A stretch of DNA of 49,738 nucleotides from JAICIG01 sp035532215 (GCA_035532215.1 DATKRK010000338.1:1-49738); one strand, 5' to 3'; counted from the stretch's first letter, positions 17,266-24,544 are shown. Program-made: numbers and translations. Notes: generated by a model from the sequence alone, not told the origin.

Positions 17266-17949
17266 ATGGATGCACCTTTTGGTCGTTTCGTCGAGCTACC
17301 CTGGGGCAGCGCTTGCGTGGACGAGGCAAGGAGGCAGTTTTCCCGGCGCATCGTCGAGGGACCGGATCCTCCGTTGCGCAACCTACTCTACTACATTCGC
17401 TCGGGTGATCGCCATGAGTCTCGGTACGGTTTGCAGGACTTGGATTCGCGTAAGGTCGTCGGCGAAATCCTATATCGGTGGAAGACTTGGGGCGATGGTG
17501 ATCCCGTAGAGATCTACTTAGGCATTCGGTTGCGATCGGGGCGGGCCTTGGAGGCCATTGGTTTCCGGTGTGAACCGGGCACCTTGTACCTTTTTGACAA
17601 CGGAAATCGCTTTGGAAGGTTCATAGAGAAGCAGCTCCCGCCGGATAAACGTTGGTGGCGGCGAATGCTCGGCGGCGAAAGGCTTTGGCATGTCCATTTA
17701 CAGGAAGAATTCATCGGCGTGCTTCAACTGGTGTATCCGGTCGGCAAGCGCACGGTAATTCACGTTCAATTGCACAATGGCGTGACCTGGCCAATTTGCG
17801 TGGCGTCGTTGGCATTCCGAAAGGAGTCGCGGTTTGTGATTCCCCCGGAGGCGCCCGAAGTCCCCACAGACGATCTGAAAACCTTGTACTTTATGCTATC
17901 GTCGATAATGAGGCTTCACGTGTGCAATGTGGACCTCGACAGCACGTAA
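17266..17949 (+). CDS. Orphan protein in a direct-repeat cassette
   Basis: A 227-aa protein that I do not recognise. It has no signal peptide and no transmembrane segment. It is rich in Trp and Arg (e.g. PDKRWWRRML, ILYRWKTWGDGDPVEIYLGI) with alternating beta-type segments, and ends with a helix (LKTLYFMLSSIMRLHVCNVD). Base composition and codon choice (AAA, TTG and ATA used freely) are less GC-rich than its neighbours. It lies entirely between two identical 24-bp direct repeats. Both points suggest recent acquisition. The ribosome site is weak, so the exact start is uncertain. Confidence 0.6.
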   Translation: MDAPFGRFVELPWGSACVDEARRQFSRRIVEGPDPPLRNLLYYIRSGDRHESRYGLQDLDSRKVVGEILYRWKTWGDGDPVEIYLGIRLRSGRALEAIGFRCEPGTLYLFDNGNRFGRFIEKQLPPDKRWWRRMLGGERLWHVHLQEEFIGVLQLVYPVGKRTVIHVQLHNGVTWPICVASLAFRKESRFVIPPEAPEVPTDDLKTLYFMLSSIMRLHVCNVDLDST

Positions 17950-17974
17950 AGAGCACGCCCGTCCTGAGACTATG

Positions 17975-17998
17975 AGTTTGTAGCCCACCGAACCTGCC
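17975..17998 (+). repeat. 24-bp direct repeat, right copy
   Basis: Identical to 17220-17243, 755 bp downstream. The bases after the two copies also share a short AAATCGG string. No gene is evident in the remaining gap to 18187. Confidence 0.9.
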
Positions 17999-18186
17999 GC
18001 AACGCGCTTTCGTGCCTTTGCAAATCGGGGCGCCGAGAGCTCCTCCCAGTTGCCTTGCAAGCCTCGGTCGGGCATTTCGGGCGCCATGCCGCTTCCGGCG
18101 TGCTACAAGACTCGGCAGGCTGACAAGGGAAGACAATGAGGATATGATTCTGAATGGCGACAATTCGCTTTCCTTGGAGCGGAACA

Positions 18187-18642
18187 ATGGATCAAAAGCT
18201 TGCTGACCTTGTCCAGAAAAAGCAGAAGCAGGCCGGCACTGGCGAGCAAATCGACTGGGACGAGCGTCGCAACAGATACGTCGCGGCTGTCGACGCGCTG
18301 TACGCGCAGATCGAGGGCATGCTCGCCGAAGCGATCGGCCAGAAGAAGGTTGCGTCGCAAAAGCGCGAGAAGCATTTGACCGAGAGTTACATCGGCACAT
18401 ATGCAGTGAATGACCTCATCCTGCTGATCGGAGACGAGCCCGTCCGCTTCTCGCCTCGCGGCCGAAATATTGCCGGCGCGGAAGGCCGCGTCGACGTCGT
18501 TGGCGAGCGCGGCGAGGCGATTCTTATCTTACGCGGCGACGCGGATTGGGGATTCGTGCAATCTCGCCAGCCGACGCTTGCCGTCGTCCCGTTGAAGGAA
18601 GAAACGCTCGCCGAGGTGCTGCAACTCGTTATGCGAGATTGA
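18187..18642 (+). CDS. Unknown protein, partner of HEPN gene
   Basis: A 151-aa protein. The ATG at 18187 is chosen over one 33 bp upstream because GGAGCGG sits at the right distance. The N-terminal half is charged and helical (MDQKLADLVQKKQKQAGTG, then DALYAQIEGMLAEAIGQKKV). The C-terminal half looks like a small beta-barrel or wing (DLILLIGDEPVRFSPRGRNI, RGEAILILRGDADWGFV). I recognise no family. The next gene starts 5 bp after its stop, so co-expression is certain. By analogy with toxin-antitoxin pairs it could neutralise or guide the HEPN protein; this is inference. Confidence 0.65.
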   Translation: MDQKLADLVQKKQKQAGTGEQIDWDERRNRYVAAVDALYAQIEGMLAEAIGQKKVASQKREKHLTESYIGTYAVNDLILLIGDEPVRFSPRGRNIAGAEGRVDVVGERGEAILILRGDADWGFVQSRQPTLAVVPLKEETLAEVLQLVMRD

Positions 18643-18647
18643 CGGCG

Positions 18648-19217
18648 ATGCCTTTCCCAGCGGTCGTGCAGCCATCCGCCGAGCCGCAGACTCTCGACGA
18701 GATCCTCGACTGGCATCGCGGGATTGTCGACGCGCTCATCGAGCAACGCGTGTCGGTCCAAACGGCGATCCGAAGGGGGTTGGCGGTCGCGCCGAGATTT
18801 GTGGGGATGACAGAGCGCGACGTCGATATTCATTACGACGCGCAGCGGCGCGAGTTGGATCGCCTCACTGTTCTTAATCTGGTGGCGAGCGCCGAGGCGA
18901 CGATCAAACTCGATTACTTTCGCCGCGTAAACGAAAGGCTAAAAGATTCGCTGTCGCGCGCGTACAGGGAGTGGCACAATAGGCTTTCCGCGAAGCAGCG
19001 GCGACGCCCTGACTTCGACGAGCGCGGAATTCTCGACGTCCTGAAAGGCGCCGGGGTGATGGATAATCACATCGTCGGACGATATCGCGAATGCCTTCAC
19101 GTGCGACACTGGCTCGGCCACGGTCGCTACTGGGCCAAACCGGCGCAAGTCGAACAACTCGATCCCGACGAAGTATTCGATCGGGCCAACAAGCTGCTCC
19201 AGGCGATCCCGGCGTGA
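18648..19217 (+). CDS. HEPN-type protein (RiboL-PSP-HEPN-like)
   Basis: A 189-aa protein whose start at 18648 lies 5 bp from the stop of the partner gene. The C-terminal part contains R153-HWLG-H158 followed by GRYW, the R-x4-6-H catalytic motif of HEPN RNases in the form typical of RiboL-PSP-HEPN proteins. Residues 75-135 are helical with many Arg/Lys (KLDYFRRVNERLKDSLSRAY). HEPN proteins often cut RNA as toxins or defence effectors when released from a partner. An N-terminal helical region (residues 10-60) of unknown role precedes the HEPN bundle. Together with 18187-18642 it is a compact accessory unit. Confidence 0.7.
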   Translation: MPFPAVVQPSAEPQTLDEILDWHRGIVDALIEQRVSVQTAIRRGLAVAPRFVGMTERDVDIHYDAQRRELDRLTVLNLVASAEATIKLDYFRRVNERLKDSLSRAYREWHNRLSAKQRRRPDFDERGILDVLKGAGVMDNHIVGRYRECLHVRHWLGHGRYWAKPAQVEQLDPDEVFDRANKLLQAIPA

Positions 19218-19277
19218 GGCGTCACCCGTATTCTTCACCCTCTCGACGACGATCGGAGGTTATTCGATCCTCGGCGC

Positions 19278-19550
19278 TTACCCGATCCTGAGCGTGCGGC
19301 AGGTTTCCTCGTAAGTCGATTCCAGATCGAGCGAGATGGCCGCGGTCGGCGTAAGGCAGACCGGTAGCGTCGGCAGCGCTTGGCCGATCGCCAGCGGATG
19401 ATACCAGTTGTCCATCAGGCGGCGACGACCTTCTTGGCGCATGCGAACCGTCGCCGCGTAAATAGGCGTCGGACGCTCGCCCAACGCCGGATCGCAGCTT
19501 TCGACAAAGCTCAACAGCTCGGCATATAAGTTGAAATCGCTAGTGCTCAC
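19278..19550 (-). CDS. Short DUF4058-like fragment
   Basis: A 90-aa open frame beginning at GTG; the same frame runs nine codons further upstream to a stop. The C-terminal part (YHPLAIGQALPTLPVCL, then ISLDLESTYEETCR) resembles in pattern the end of DUF4058-type proteins, whose usual length is well over 200 aa, so this is probably a truncated copy. The resemblance is from memory and weak. It lies 19 bp downstream of the stop of the membrane protein gene at 19570. Expression is doubtful. Confidence 0.4.
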   Translation of the reverse strand: MSTSDFNLYAELLSFVESCDPALGERPTPIYAATVRMRQEGRRRLMDNWYHPLAIGQALPTLPVCLTPTAAISLDLESTYEETCRTLRIG

Positions 19551-19569
19551 GACGTCGACGATTAGGCAT

Positions 19570-21270
19570 TCATTCTAGCATGGCTGCGAGGAAACCCATC
19601 CGTTCCTTTTTTGCCCCTCTCAAGAACGTTGGGGCGACTGCGGCCAGCCCCAGCCCGGCTAGAGAAAATAGCAACGCGGCCGTTTTTTCGATATCCACCG
19701 GCCGCTGGGAAGGTTCGAGATACTGCTGGCTCGCCCACCAGGGGCGCAGCGAATTGAGCACGTGATAGCGGCGGACGTCGATCGGCTTTCGCGGCACGCT
19801 GACCGGAAACGTCGGCTCGGCCGCTGGCGTGAACCGCTGGGCGCGCGGGCCTCGGTCGGTCAGAATCTCCCAGATTTCGCGCGGCCGCTGGACGAGTTTC
19901 GAGTCGAGCGGGCGGAAATAGAACCAGCGGTCGATCAAGAACCGGTCCACCGGCCATTGCTCTTCGATGTACAGCCGCACCGTCTCGACGCTCAGGCCGG
20001 CGATTTGCACGGCAAAGCCGGCGGCGAGCAGCACTGCAACGGTGCGACGTCTCAGCAAGGCGGCGCCTTGCGGGGCGAATAGCCACAGCACGGCGAAGGC
20101 CGGCGTCAGGTAGCGAGGGCCCCAGGCCGGCTCGCCCACGAAAAACGAGAGCGTGGCGATGAAGGCGACGTAGATCGCCACCGCGGCGAGCGTCCAAGGC
20201 GCGAACCATCGCTCGCGGCGCCGCTCGACCGCCAGGCCGGCCAGCGCGAGACACGCCGGCGGCCAGTACCACAGCGCGCCGGCGCCCAGGCCGATTGTCA
20301 ATCCCAGCAGCCCGAACAGCGGACGCCCCGGCCACAGCGGAGCGTACCGCTCGGCGGCGCCGCCCGTCGTCTCCATCGCCCACGGCGGGAACTTATAAAG
20401 GTCGTAACCGACATAAGCGGCTACGCCGAGCGCCAGCCCGGCGATCATCCACGCCAGCCGGGCGCGCTGCCGAACGAGCGGCAGCCGCTCGTCGGCGTTT
20501 CCGGCCAGGGCCGCCAGGACGAAGATCGCCAGCGGCGGCTTGCAGTTAAAGGCCAGACCCAACAACAAGCCCGCGGCGGCGGCGCCGAGGCAAGCGTGCG
20601 TGCCTGTCCTTGGCCGGGCGGGGGCGCCCGGCCCTCCATCATCTACGCCGAGCCGGGCGGGGGCGCCCGGCCCTCCAAAATCTACGCCGGGAGGGACGGG
20701 CGCCCCCGCCCGTCCAGTCGCGCGGCGGGCATGAACTGCAACGACCAAGGCCGCGACGACCGTAACCGCGCCCAGACTTTCATCGAACGTCGTCGTGCCA
20801 TAGAACCAAACCGGCGAGCAAAAAATTCCACCCGCGCTCCAGAGGATCGCCCGAGCGGCGCTATGGCCCTGCTTTAAGAACCAAACGGCAAACACCGCTG
20901 CAAGCAAGGCGCAGGCGGCGGCGCCGACGAGCGAAAAGAAAAAGTGCCGGCGCGGCTCGCTGACCGGCCCCGTGAGATCGGCGAGCGCGACGGCCGCGAC
21001 GCCCAGGACCGAGTGCGGCAAGCGGTAGCTCGTATAACGGCGCCCGCCGCGACCGGAAAACACCAGAAACGTGACTCGCTGGTCGCGGATCACGGTGTCG
21101 CCGTGCTCTGCCAGGCTGCGCGCCACTTCGTAGCGGGTCAATCCGTCGACGACGTCGATCCGTCCGGGGCCCGAGAGGGCGACCGCAGCGAACACGAACA
21201 GGCCCAGGCCGGCCACGGCAAGCGTCAGCGCAAGGCCCTGGCGAATCGCCTGCACCGTTCGAGACAACAT
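19570..21270 (-). CDS. GT39-like polytopic membrane protein
   Basis: A 566-aa protein with its ATG at 21270. It has about ten hydrophobic segments, e.g. LALTLAVAGLGLFVFAAVAL, FFFSLVGAAACALLAAVFAV and LAAVAIYVAFIATLSFFVGE. The first outside loop has DGLTRYEVARSLAEHGDTVI, as in GT-C fold (PMT/ArnT-like) membrane glycosyltransferases, which use lipid-linked sugars. Residues of about 218-254 (GAPVPPGVDFGGPGAPARLG and onward) are low-complexity Gly/Pro/Ala. They are encoded entirely by three copies of an intergenic REP-like repeat inserted in frame in a loop between two helices. The donor sugar and the acceptor are unknown. Confidence 0.75.
   Translation of the reverse strand: MLSRTVQAIRQGLALTLAVAGLGLFVFAAVALSGPGRIDVVDGLTRYEVARSLAEHGDTVIRDQRVTFLVFSGRGGRRYTSYRLPHSVLGVAAVALADLTGPVSEPRRHFFFSLVGAAACALLAAVFAVWFLKQGHSAARAILWSAGGIFCSPVWFYGTTTFDESLGAVTVVAALVVAVHARRATGRAGAPVPPGVDFGGPGAPARLGVDDGGPGAPARPRTGTHACLGAAAAGLLLGLAFNCKPPLAIFVLAALAGNADERLPLVRQRARLAWMIAGLALGVAAYVGYDLYKFPPWAMETTGGAAERYAPLWPGRPLFGLLGLTIGLGAGALWYWPPACLALAGLAVERRRERWFAPWTLAAVAIYVAFIATLSFFVGEPAWGPRYLTPAFAVLWLFAPQGAALLRRRTVAVLLAAGFAVQIAGLSVETVRLYIEEQWPVDRFLIDRWFYFRPLDSKLVQRPREIWEILTDRGPRAQRFTPAAEPTFPVSVPRKPIDVRRYHVLNSLRPWWASQQYLEPSQRPVDIEKTAALLFSLAGLGLAAVAPTFLRGAKKERMGFLAAMLE
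20612..20715. repeat. Three R4 REP-like units inside a coding frame
   Basis: Units at 20612-20637, 20653-20677 and 20690-20715 read GCCGGGCG, GGGGG or CCCCC, CGCCCGGC with a GGAG/CTCC head. The first two and the third are inverted relative to each other. The same family forms arrays at 23913-24302 and 28861-28967, between genes. Here it is translated without a stop. Confidence 0.85.
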
Positions 21271-21374
21271 ATATATAAGGTCGTTCGCTGAGCAAGGGAC
21301 GACGAGGCGTAGCGGAATCGCACGACATGAAAGATAGCACGGCGAGCGGAGCGACCTTGTGCCGTGTAGCCACA

Positions 21375-21403
21375 ACTTTTAAATAGCCCAGGCATTTATG
21401 CCC
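21375..21403 (+). repeat. Solo R1 half-element
   Basis: ACTTTTAAATAGCCCAGGC followed by ATTTATGCCC matches one arm of the R1 pairs at 22-143 and 33962-34148. No partner arm lies within the following 500 bp. It precedes the flp leader. Confidence 0.75.
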
Positions 21404-21629
21404 AACCGAGAAAAAAGTTCGAGAATTGTTAAAGCTCGCGATTTGACTCGCCGCAAAGTGGAACTACGTTTTTGGTAGCAGAGACGAACGTAATCACGAA
21501 CGTCTCTGCGGGAAAGGCCGCGAGGTCGATCCCGCGTTGGTCTCCCTTCTGTGAGTTCTTTACGACACATCTTGTAAAACCTTTCAGAAGGGGCCCGCGC
21601 GAAGCAAAGGCCTGCCGCCTCTGCATCCT

Positions 21630-21716
21630 CGAAAAAGGCAAACCGGTCGCAAGGCCGGGACGCAAAGCCAAGGGCCGCTCGGGTTCGCCCGCAGCGGTAG
21701 CCTGGCTGCCGAAAGG
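21630..21716 (+). promoter_or_regulatory. c-di-GMP-I (GEMM-I) riboswitch aptamer
   Basis: The conserved core is plain. GGCAAACC (21637) is followed by a stem CCGGTC/GGCCGG capped by the GNRA tetraloop GCAA, then GGGACGCAAAGCC, a variable P3 arm (GGGCCGCTCGGG to CCCGCAGC), and GGTAGCCTGGCTGCC. This is the order and spacing of Rfam GEMM-I aptamers such as Vc2, in which G and A/C residues of the three-way junction bind c-di-GMP. It lies 237 nt upstream of the Flp pilin start, same strand. The 21271-21952 gap also holds a solo R1 repeat, and a possible TTGACT/TACGTT promoter at 21443-21470 (spacer 16). Confidence 0.88.
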
Positions 21717-21759
21717 GTGACGAATCGGTCGCTCGATGAGAGCGACGCCGAAGCAAGCA

Positions 21760-21767
21760 CCTCCGAT
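21760..21767 (+). promoter_or_regulatory. Anti-Shine-Dalgarno segment of the riboswitch leader
   Basis: CCTCCGAT, 44 nt after the aptamer, is perfectly complementary over 8 nt to ATCGGAGG at 21940-21947, which contains the flp ribosome site (GGAGG, 5 nt before ATG). Between them is a strong hairpin with stem GGAAGATGC/GCATCTTCC (21815-21864) and no T tract. This suggests translational rather than terminator control. Whether ligand frees or hides the site is not visible. Confidence 0.5.
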
Positions 21768-21952
21768 AAGTCGGTAAACGAGAGCAGGGCGAACGTTTGG
21801 TGATCGTGGGTTTTGGAAGATGCCGTGCAGGCCGCTGCCGGCGTCCGCCGGCTACGCATCTTCCGGAACCCCAACAATGAAAAGGTCAGTCCTGCGTCCG
21901 GGCCGGCGTCGTTGCGTCGGCCGAGGGCTACCCCAGAAAATCGGAGGATCCC

Positions 21953-22141
21953 ATGAAGAATCTCGCTCTGAAAGTGCAACGTTTCCTCGTTTCGGAAGAT
22001 GGCCCAACCGCGGTTGAATACGCCGTGATGTTGGCCTTGATTATCATCGTCTGCTTGACGGCCATCACGAGCGTGGGCAGCAATGCCAGCGCCGTGTTCC
22101 AGAACGTCAGCACGTCGTTGAGCAGCACGGCCGGAACCTGA
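21953..22141 (+). CDS. flp: Flp family type IVb pilin
   Basis: A 62-aa prepilin. The leader MKNLALKVQRFLVSEDG ends with Gly17, the prepilin peptidase site. The mature protein starts PTAVEYAVMLALIIIVCLTA with Glu at position 5 and the adjacent Tyr that define the Flp motif, followed by the single hydrophobic assembly helix and a short Ser/Thr tail. It polymerises into Tad pili for surface attachment. GGAGG lies 5 nt before the ATG. A c-di-GMP riboswitch precedes it and a terminator follows, so it is a single-gene transcript, as expected for the most abundant subunit. Confidence 0.95.
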   Translation: MKNLALKVQRFLVSEDGPTAVEYAVMLALIIIVCLTAITSVGSNASAVFQNVSTSLSSTAGT

Positions 22142-22208
22142 AAAAGCTTCCTGGTCTGCTAGTTTCGGCGCACGACGCTCACCGAGCCAGCATCTAGTTC
22201 CACCGTCG

Positions 22209-22249
22209 AATCCCTTGGTTCGCAGGATTGCGCAGCCAAGGGATTTTTT
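22209..22249 (+). terminator. Intrinsic terminator of flp
   Basis: Stem AATCCCTTGG (22209-22218) and CCAAGGGATT (22236-22245), then a run of T to 22249. A REP-like repeat starts 2 bp later. Confidence 0.85.
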
Positions 22250-22250
22250 C

Positions 22251-22336
22251 GTAGGTCAGGCTTTCCAGCCTGACAGCGCTCGTCGGGCTGGAAAGCCCGA
22301 CCTACTGTTGTTCGTCAGGCTGGAAAGCCTGACCTA
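22251..22336. repeat. REP-like triple, GTCAGGCT family (R5)
   Basis: GTAG plus the stem GTCAGGCT/AGCCTGAC around TTCC, then two inverted copies (GTCGGGCT/AGCCCGAC and GTCAGGCT/AGCCTGAC) each ending CTAC. Another pair lies at 25124-25172 and a head fragment at 39346-39357. Confidence 0.9.
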
Positions 22337-22355
22337 CGCGGCGGCGTTTGTCGCC

Positions 22356-22361
22356 TATAAT
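22356..22361 (+). promoter_or_regulatory. TATAAT immediately before an ATG
   Basis: A perfect TATAAT ends 6 bp before the ATG at 22368, so transcription from it would begin at or next to the start codon (leaderless mRNA). No clear -35 is present and the upstream DNA is a repeat. Confidence 0.35.
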
Positions 22362-22367
22362 TGCCCT

Positions 22368-23360
22368 ATGCGGATGGTCTCACTCGATGTGCTGCGCGAA
22401 CGGGCGGCCGGCAAGGCCGAACCGTTGCTGCGCAGCTTGGCGGCGGAGCGCTGGATCAGCCGCGATTCGGCCTTGAAATGGGGCGCGATCGCCGGCATCG
22501 CCTTGGCCGACCTCGCGCTCTGCGCACGGCAGGAACTGACGTTTGCCCCGGCGAACCTCGTCTTGCCGGTCGTCTGGCTGACGTTGCTGGGAATTCCGGC
22601 GCTTTACTACTATCGCCGGGGAGAAGACCGCTTCGTACTGTGCTTGGCCACGTTGGCGCAGACGATCGCCTTCATCTCGTCGTTCACCGTGCTGATGTAT
22701 GCGGTCGCCTCCTTCTCGCGGCCGCTGTGCGACGACCAATTGGCCGCGTTCGACGCCTGGTGCGGCGTCAACGTGTCCGCGATCCGCGACTGGACCAACG
22801 CCCACGCCGCCGTCCGGCTGGCGATGGACGCGGCCTACGGCCTGCTGTTATTTCAGTTGCCGACGATCGTCATCGTGCTCGGCTTGCTCGGCGATCGGCG
22901 GCCGTTGGAAACGTTCGTGCTGCAAGAGATCGTCGCCTCGCTGTTGACCGTCGCCGTGTTTGCGTTTCTTCCGGCCGATGGTCCGTTCAGCTTTCATGGC
23001 TATGATCCGTCGCCAGATCAGGCGCATTATCTTGAACACTTTCGTGGCATCAGAAGCGGCGAGATGCAGAGCATCTCGCTGCAAGGGGCCGCGGGCCTGG
23101 TCACCTTCCCCTCGTTCCATACGGCCGAGGCGCTGTTGATGGCGCTGGCCTTTCGCCGCCGCCGCAGTCTGTTCGTTCTGTTCGGCTCGTTGAACCTGCT
23201 GGTGGTCTTGTCGACCATGACCACCGGCTGGCACTATTTCGCCGACGTCGTCGCCGGGCTGGTCGTGGGCGGCGTTTCGTTCTGGGCGGTGCAGGCCTGC
23301 TCGCCGTGGATTTATGGGGACGGCTTGCGGAACACGAACAGATGGTTCAAGCCGAGTTGA
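22368..23360 (+). CDS. PAP2-superfamily membrane phosphatase/transferase
   Basis: A 330-aa protein. The start at 22368 is preferred; the open frame upstream lies within the R5 repeat. It has about six transmembrane helices, e.g. APANLVLPVVWLTLLGIPAL and VASLLTVAVFAFLPADGPFS. The C-terminal part has FPSFHTAEALLMAL (His of motif C2) and TTGWHYFADVVAGLVVG (His and Asp of motif C3), the PAP2_3 (Aur1/Ipt1-like) arrangement; the first KxxxxxxRP motif is not evident. Such enzymes act on lipid phosphates or transfer phospho-alcohol groups. It lies inside the Tad region between the flp and prepilin peptidase genes. The 3' end overlaps the convergent methyltransferase by 49 bp. Confidence 0.8.
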   Translation: MRMVSLDVLRERAAGKAEPLLRSLAAERWISRDSALKWGAIAGIALADLALCARQELTFAPANLVLPVVWLTLLGIPALYYYRRGEDRFVLCLATLAQTIAFISSFTVLMYAVASFSRPLCDDQLAAFDAWCGVNVSAIRDWTNAHAAVRLAMDAAYGLLLFQLPTIVIVLGLLGDRRPLETFVLQEIVASLLTVAVFAFLPADGPFSFHGYDPSPDQAHYLEHFRGIRSGEMQSISLQGAAGLVTFPSFHTAEALLMALAFRRRRSLFVLFGSLNLLVVLSTMTTGWHYFADVVAGLVVGGVSFWAVQACSPWIYGDGLRNTNRWFKPS

Positions 23361-23866
23361 AAGCGGCGATGCTCGACCAGTTCGAACGCAGCGCCGGCGA
23401 AACAGCCGGGGACTTGCCGCACGTCGAAGCCGTAATGTTCTTCGAGGCTCATGCCGTCGATGACCCGCAATGCTTTGAGCAACGCGAGCAAATAATCGAC
23501 TGCCGGAGCGGGCACGGTGATCAACACCAGCCCGCCCGGTCGCAAATAGCGCCAACAGTCGGCGGCCAGGGCCGCCTGTGCCGCGAGCGGAATGTGTTCC
23601 AGGACCGCGAGCATGGTGATGCAATCGAACGCCGACGCACTCGGGGGCAAGTCGCCGGGAAAGCAGCCCTTGATCAGCATGCCTCGCGGCAGCGGGCGCG
23701 AGGCGTCGAGACCGGGGTCGAGGCCGACGTAGTCGTGCAATTCTCCAACGGTCCGAGCCAGCGCGCCGTCGGCGCAACCGATATCGAGCACGCGCGCGAC
23801 GGGCGGCAGATAGCGCCTGATCTTGGCGATTCGCCACTGCTGCAACCAACGATCAACGGTTTTCAT
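23312..23866 (-). CDS. Class I SAM-dependent methyltransferase
   Basis: A 184-aa protein. RVLDIGCADGALARTVGEL is motif I for S-adenosylmethionine, YVGLDPGLD is the acidic loop, FDCITMLAVLEHIP is motif IV, and LRPGGLVLITVPAPAVDYL is post-motif III. The layout fits small methyltransferases that act on lipids or sugars; the substrate is not determinable. It is the only minus-strand gene inside the Tad region, so it is probably a later insertion or an independent unit. Confidence 0.85.
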   Translation of the reverse strand: MKTVDRWLQQWRIAKIRRYLPPVARVLDIGCADGALARTVGELHDYVGLDPGLDASRPLPRGMLIKGCFPGDLPPSASAFDCITMLAVLEHIPLAAQAALAADCWRYLRPGGLVLITVPAPAVDYLLALLKALRVIDGMSLEEHYGFDVRQVPGCFAGAAFELVEHRRFQLGLNHLFVFRKPSP

Positions 23867-23912
23867 GGGCCGGCTCGCATCGTTCGGGCATCGTTCGCCG
23901 CCTAAGTTTCAG

Positions 23913-24302
23913 TGGAGGGACGGGCGCCCCCGCCCGTCGTTCCACGCATGACGGGCGAGGACGCCCGGCCCTCCCTAAATGCGATTCGCTCCGCGGGCGC
24001 CCCAACAACCAGTAAGCCATGCGGCGCGCTTGTCAAACCAGTGGAGGGACGGGCGCCCCCGCCCGTCATTCTATTCAAGCCGGGCGAGGGCGCCCGGACC
24101 TCCTTAAATGTCATTCTATGCAAGCCGGGCGAGGGCGCCCGGCCCTCCCTAAATGCAAATTTCTCGTTCCCTCTCAGTCGCTCGCCGCTTTCGTGACCTA
24201 AGTTTCAGTGGAGCGACGGGCGCCCCCGCCCGTCGTTCCATGCAAGCCGGGCGAGGGCGCCCGGACCTCCCTAAATGCCGGGCGAGGGCGCCCGGCCCTC
24301 CC
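23913..24302. repeat. Array of eight R4 REP-like units
   Basis: Eight units of about 25 bp in two forms, GGAGGGACGGGCGCCC and its partner ending GGGCGCCCGGCCCTCC, alternate in orientation with spacers of 8-70 bp. A longer block (CCTAAGTTTCAGTGGAG plus the unit and GTCGTTCCA) occurs twice, near 23901 and 24199, so part of the array was duplicated. The whole 23867-24364 gap is this array and spacers; I see no gene in it. Confidence 0.9.
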
Positions 24303-24364
24303 TAAATGTGGAGGGCTCTGCGTTCGAAGCGGGCGGGAGCGAACAAGAACGAGGAGTTGCTTCG

Positions 24365-24475
24365 ATGTTTTGGTTCATTCCGTGGGACAACATGGCCGCG
24401 GCGGCGCAGGTGCTGTTGACGTTGTTCGCCCTGCTGGCGGCCGGCCTGAACTTTTTACTTTCCGCGCGAGGTTAG
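24365..24475 (+). CDS. 36-aa small membrane protein in Tad locus
   Basis: A short frame starting MFWFIPWDNMAAAAQVLLTL and ending in LLSARG, with GAGGAG upstream at good spacing. One hydrophobic helix of about 18 residues follows a Trp-rich head. It lies 69 bp before the prepilin peptidase gene, same strand. It is not a pilin (no Gly cleavage site). It could be a small membrane partner of the peptidase; conservation would have to show that it is real. Confidence 0.45.
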   Translation: MFWFIPWDNMAAAAQVLLTLFALLAAGLNFLLSARG

Positions 24476-24544
24476 ATCGACGCCGAGACGCCGCGGTGAG
24501 GGACCGCGCGGGCGACGCCTCGCTAAAACTTTTGGGAGATCAAC

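Noticed and set aside
17220..19570. Prophage or integrative element carrying the HEPN unit
   Set aside because: No integrase, attachment site at a tRNA, or phage gene is present; only a gene cassette and a small two-gene unit are supported.
21815..21864. Terminator hairpin for the riboswitch (GGAAGATGC/GCATCTTCC)
   Set aside because: The stem is strong but is followed by GGAACCCC, not a T tract; I treat it as part of the leader fold.
23913..24302. CRISPR-like array of about 25-bp repeats
   Set aside because: The units alternate in orientation, are perfect GC palindromes, spacers vary from 8 to 70 bp, and no cas gene is near. They match dispersed REP-like repeats.
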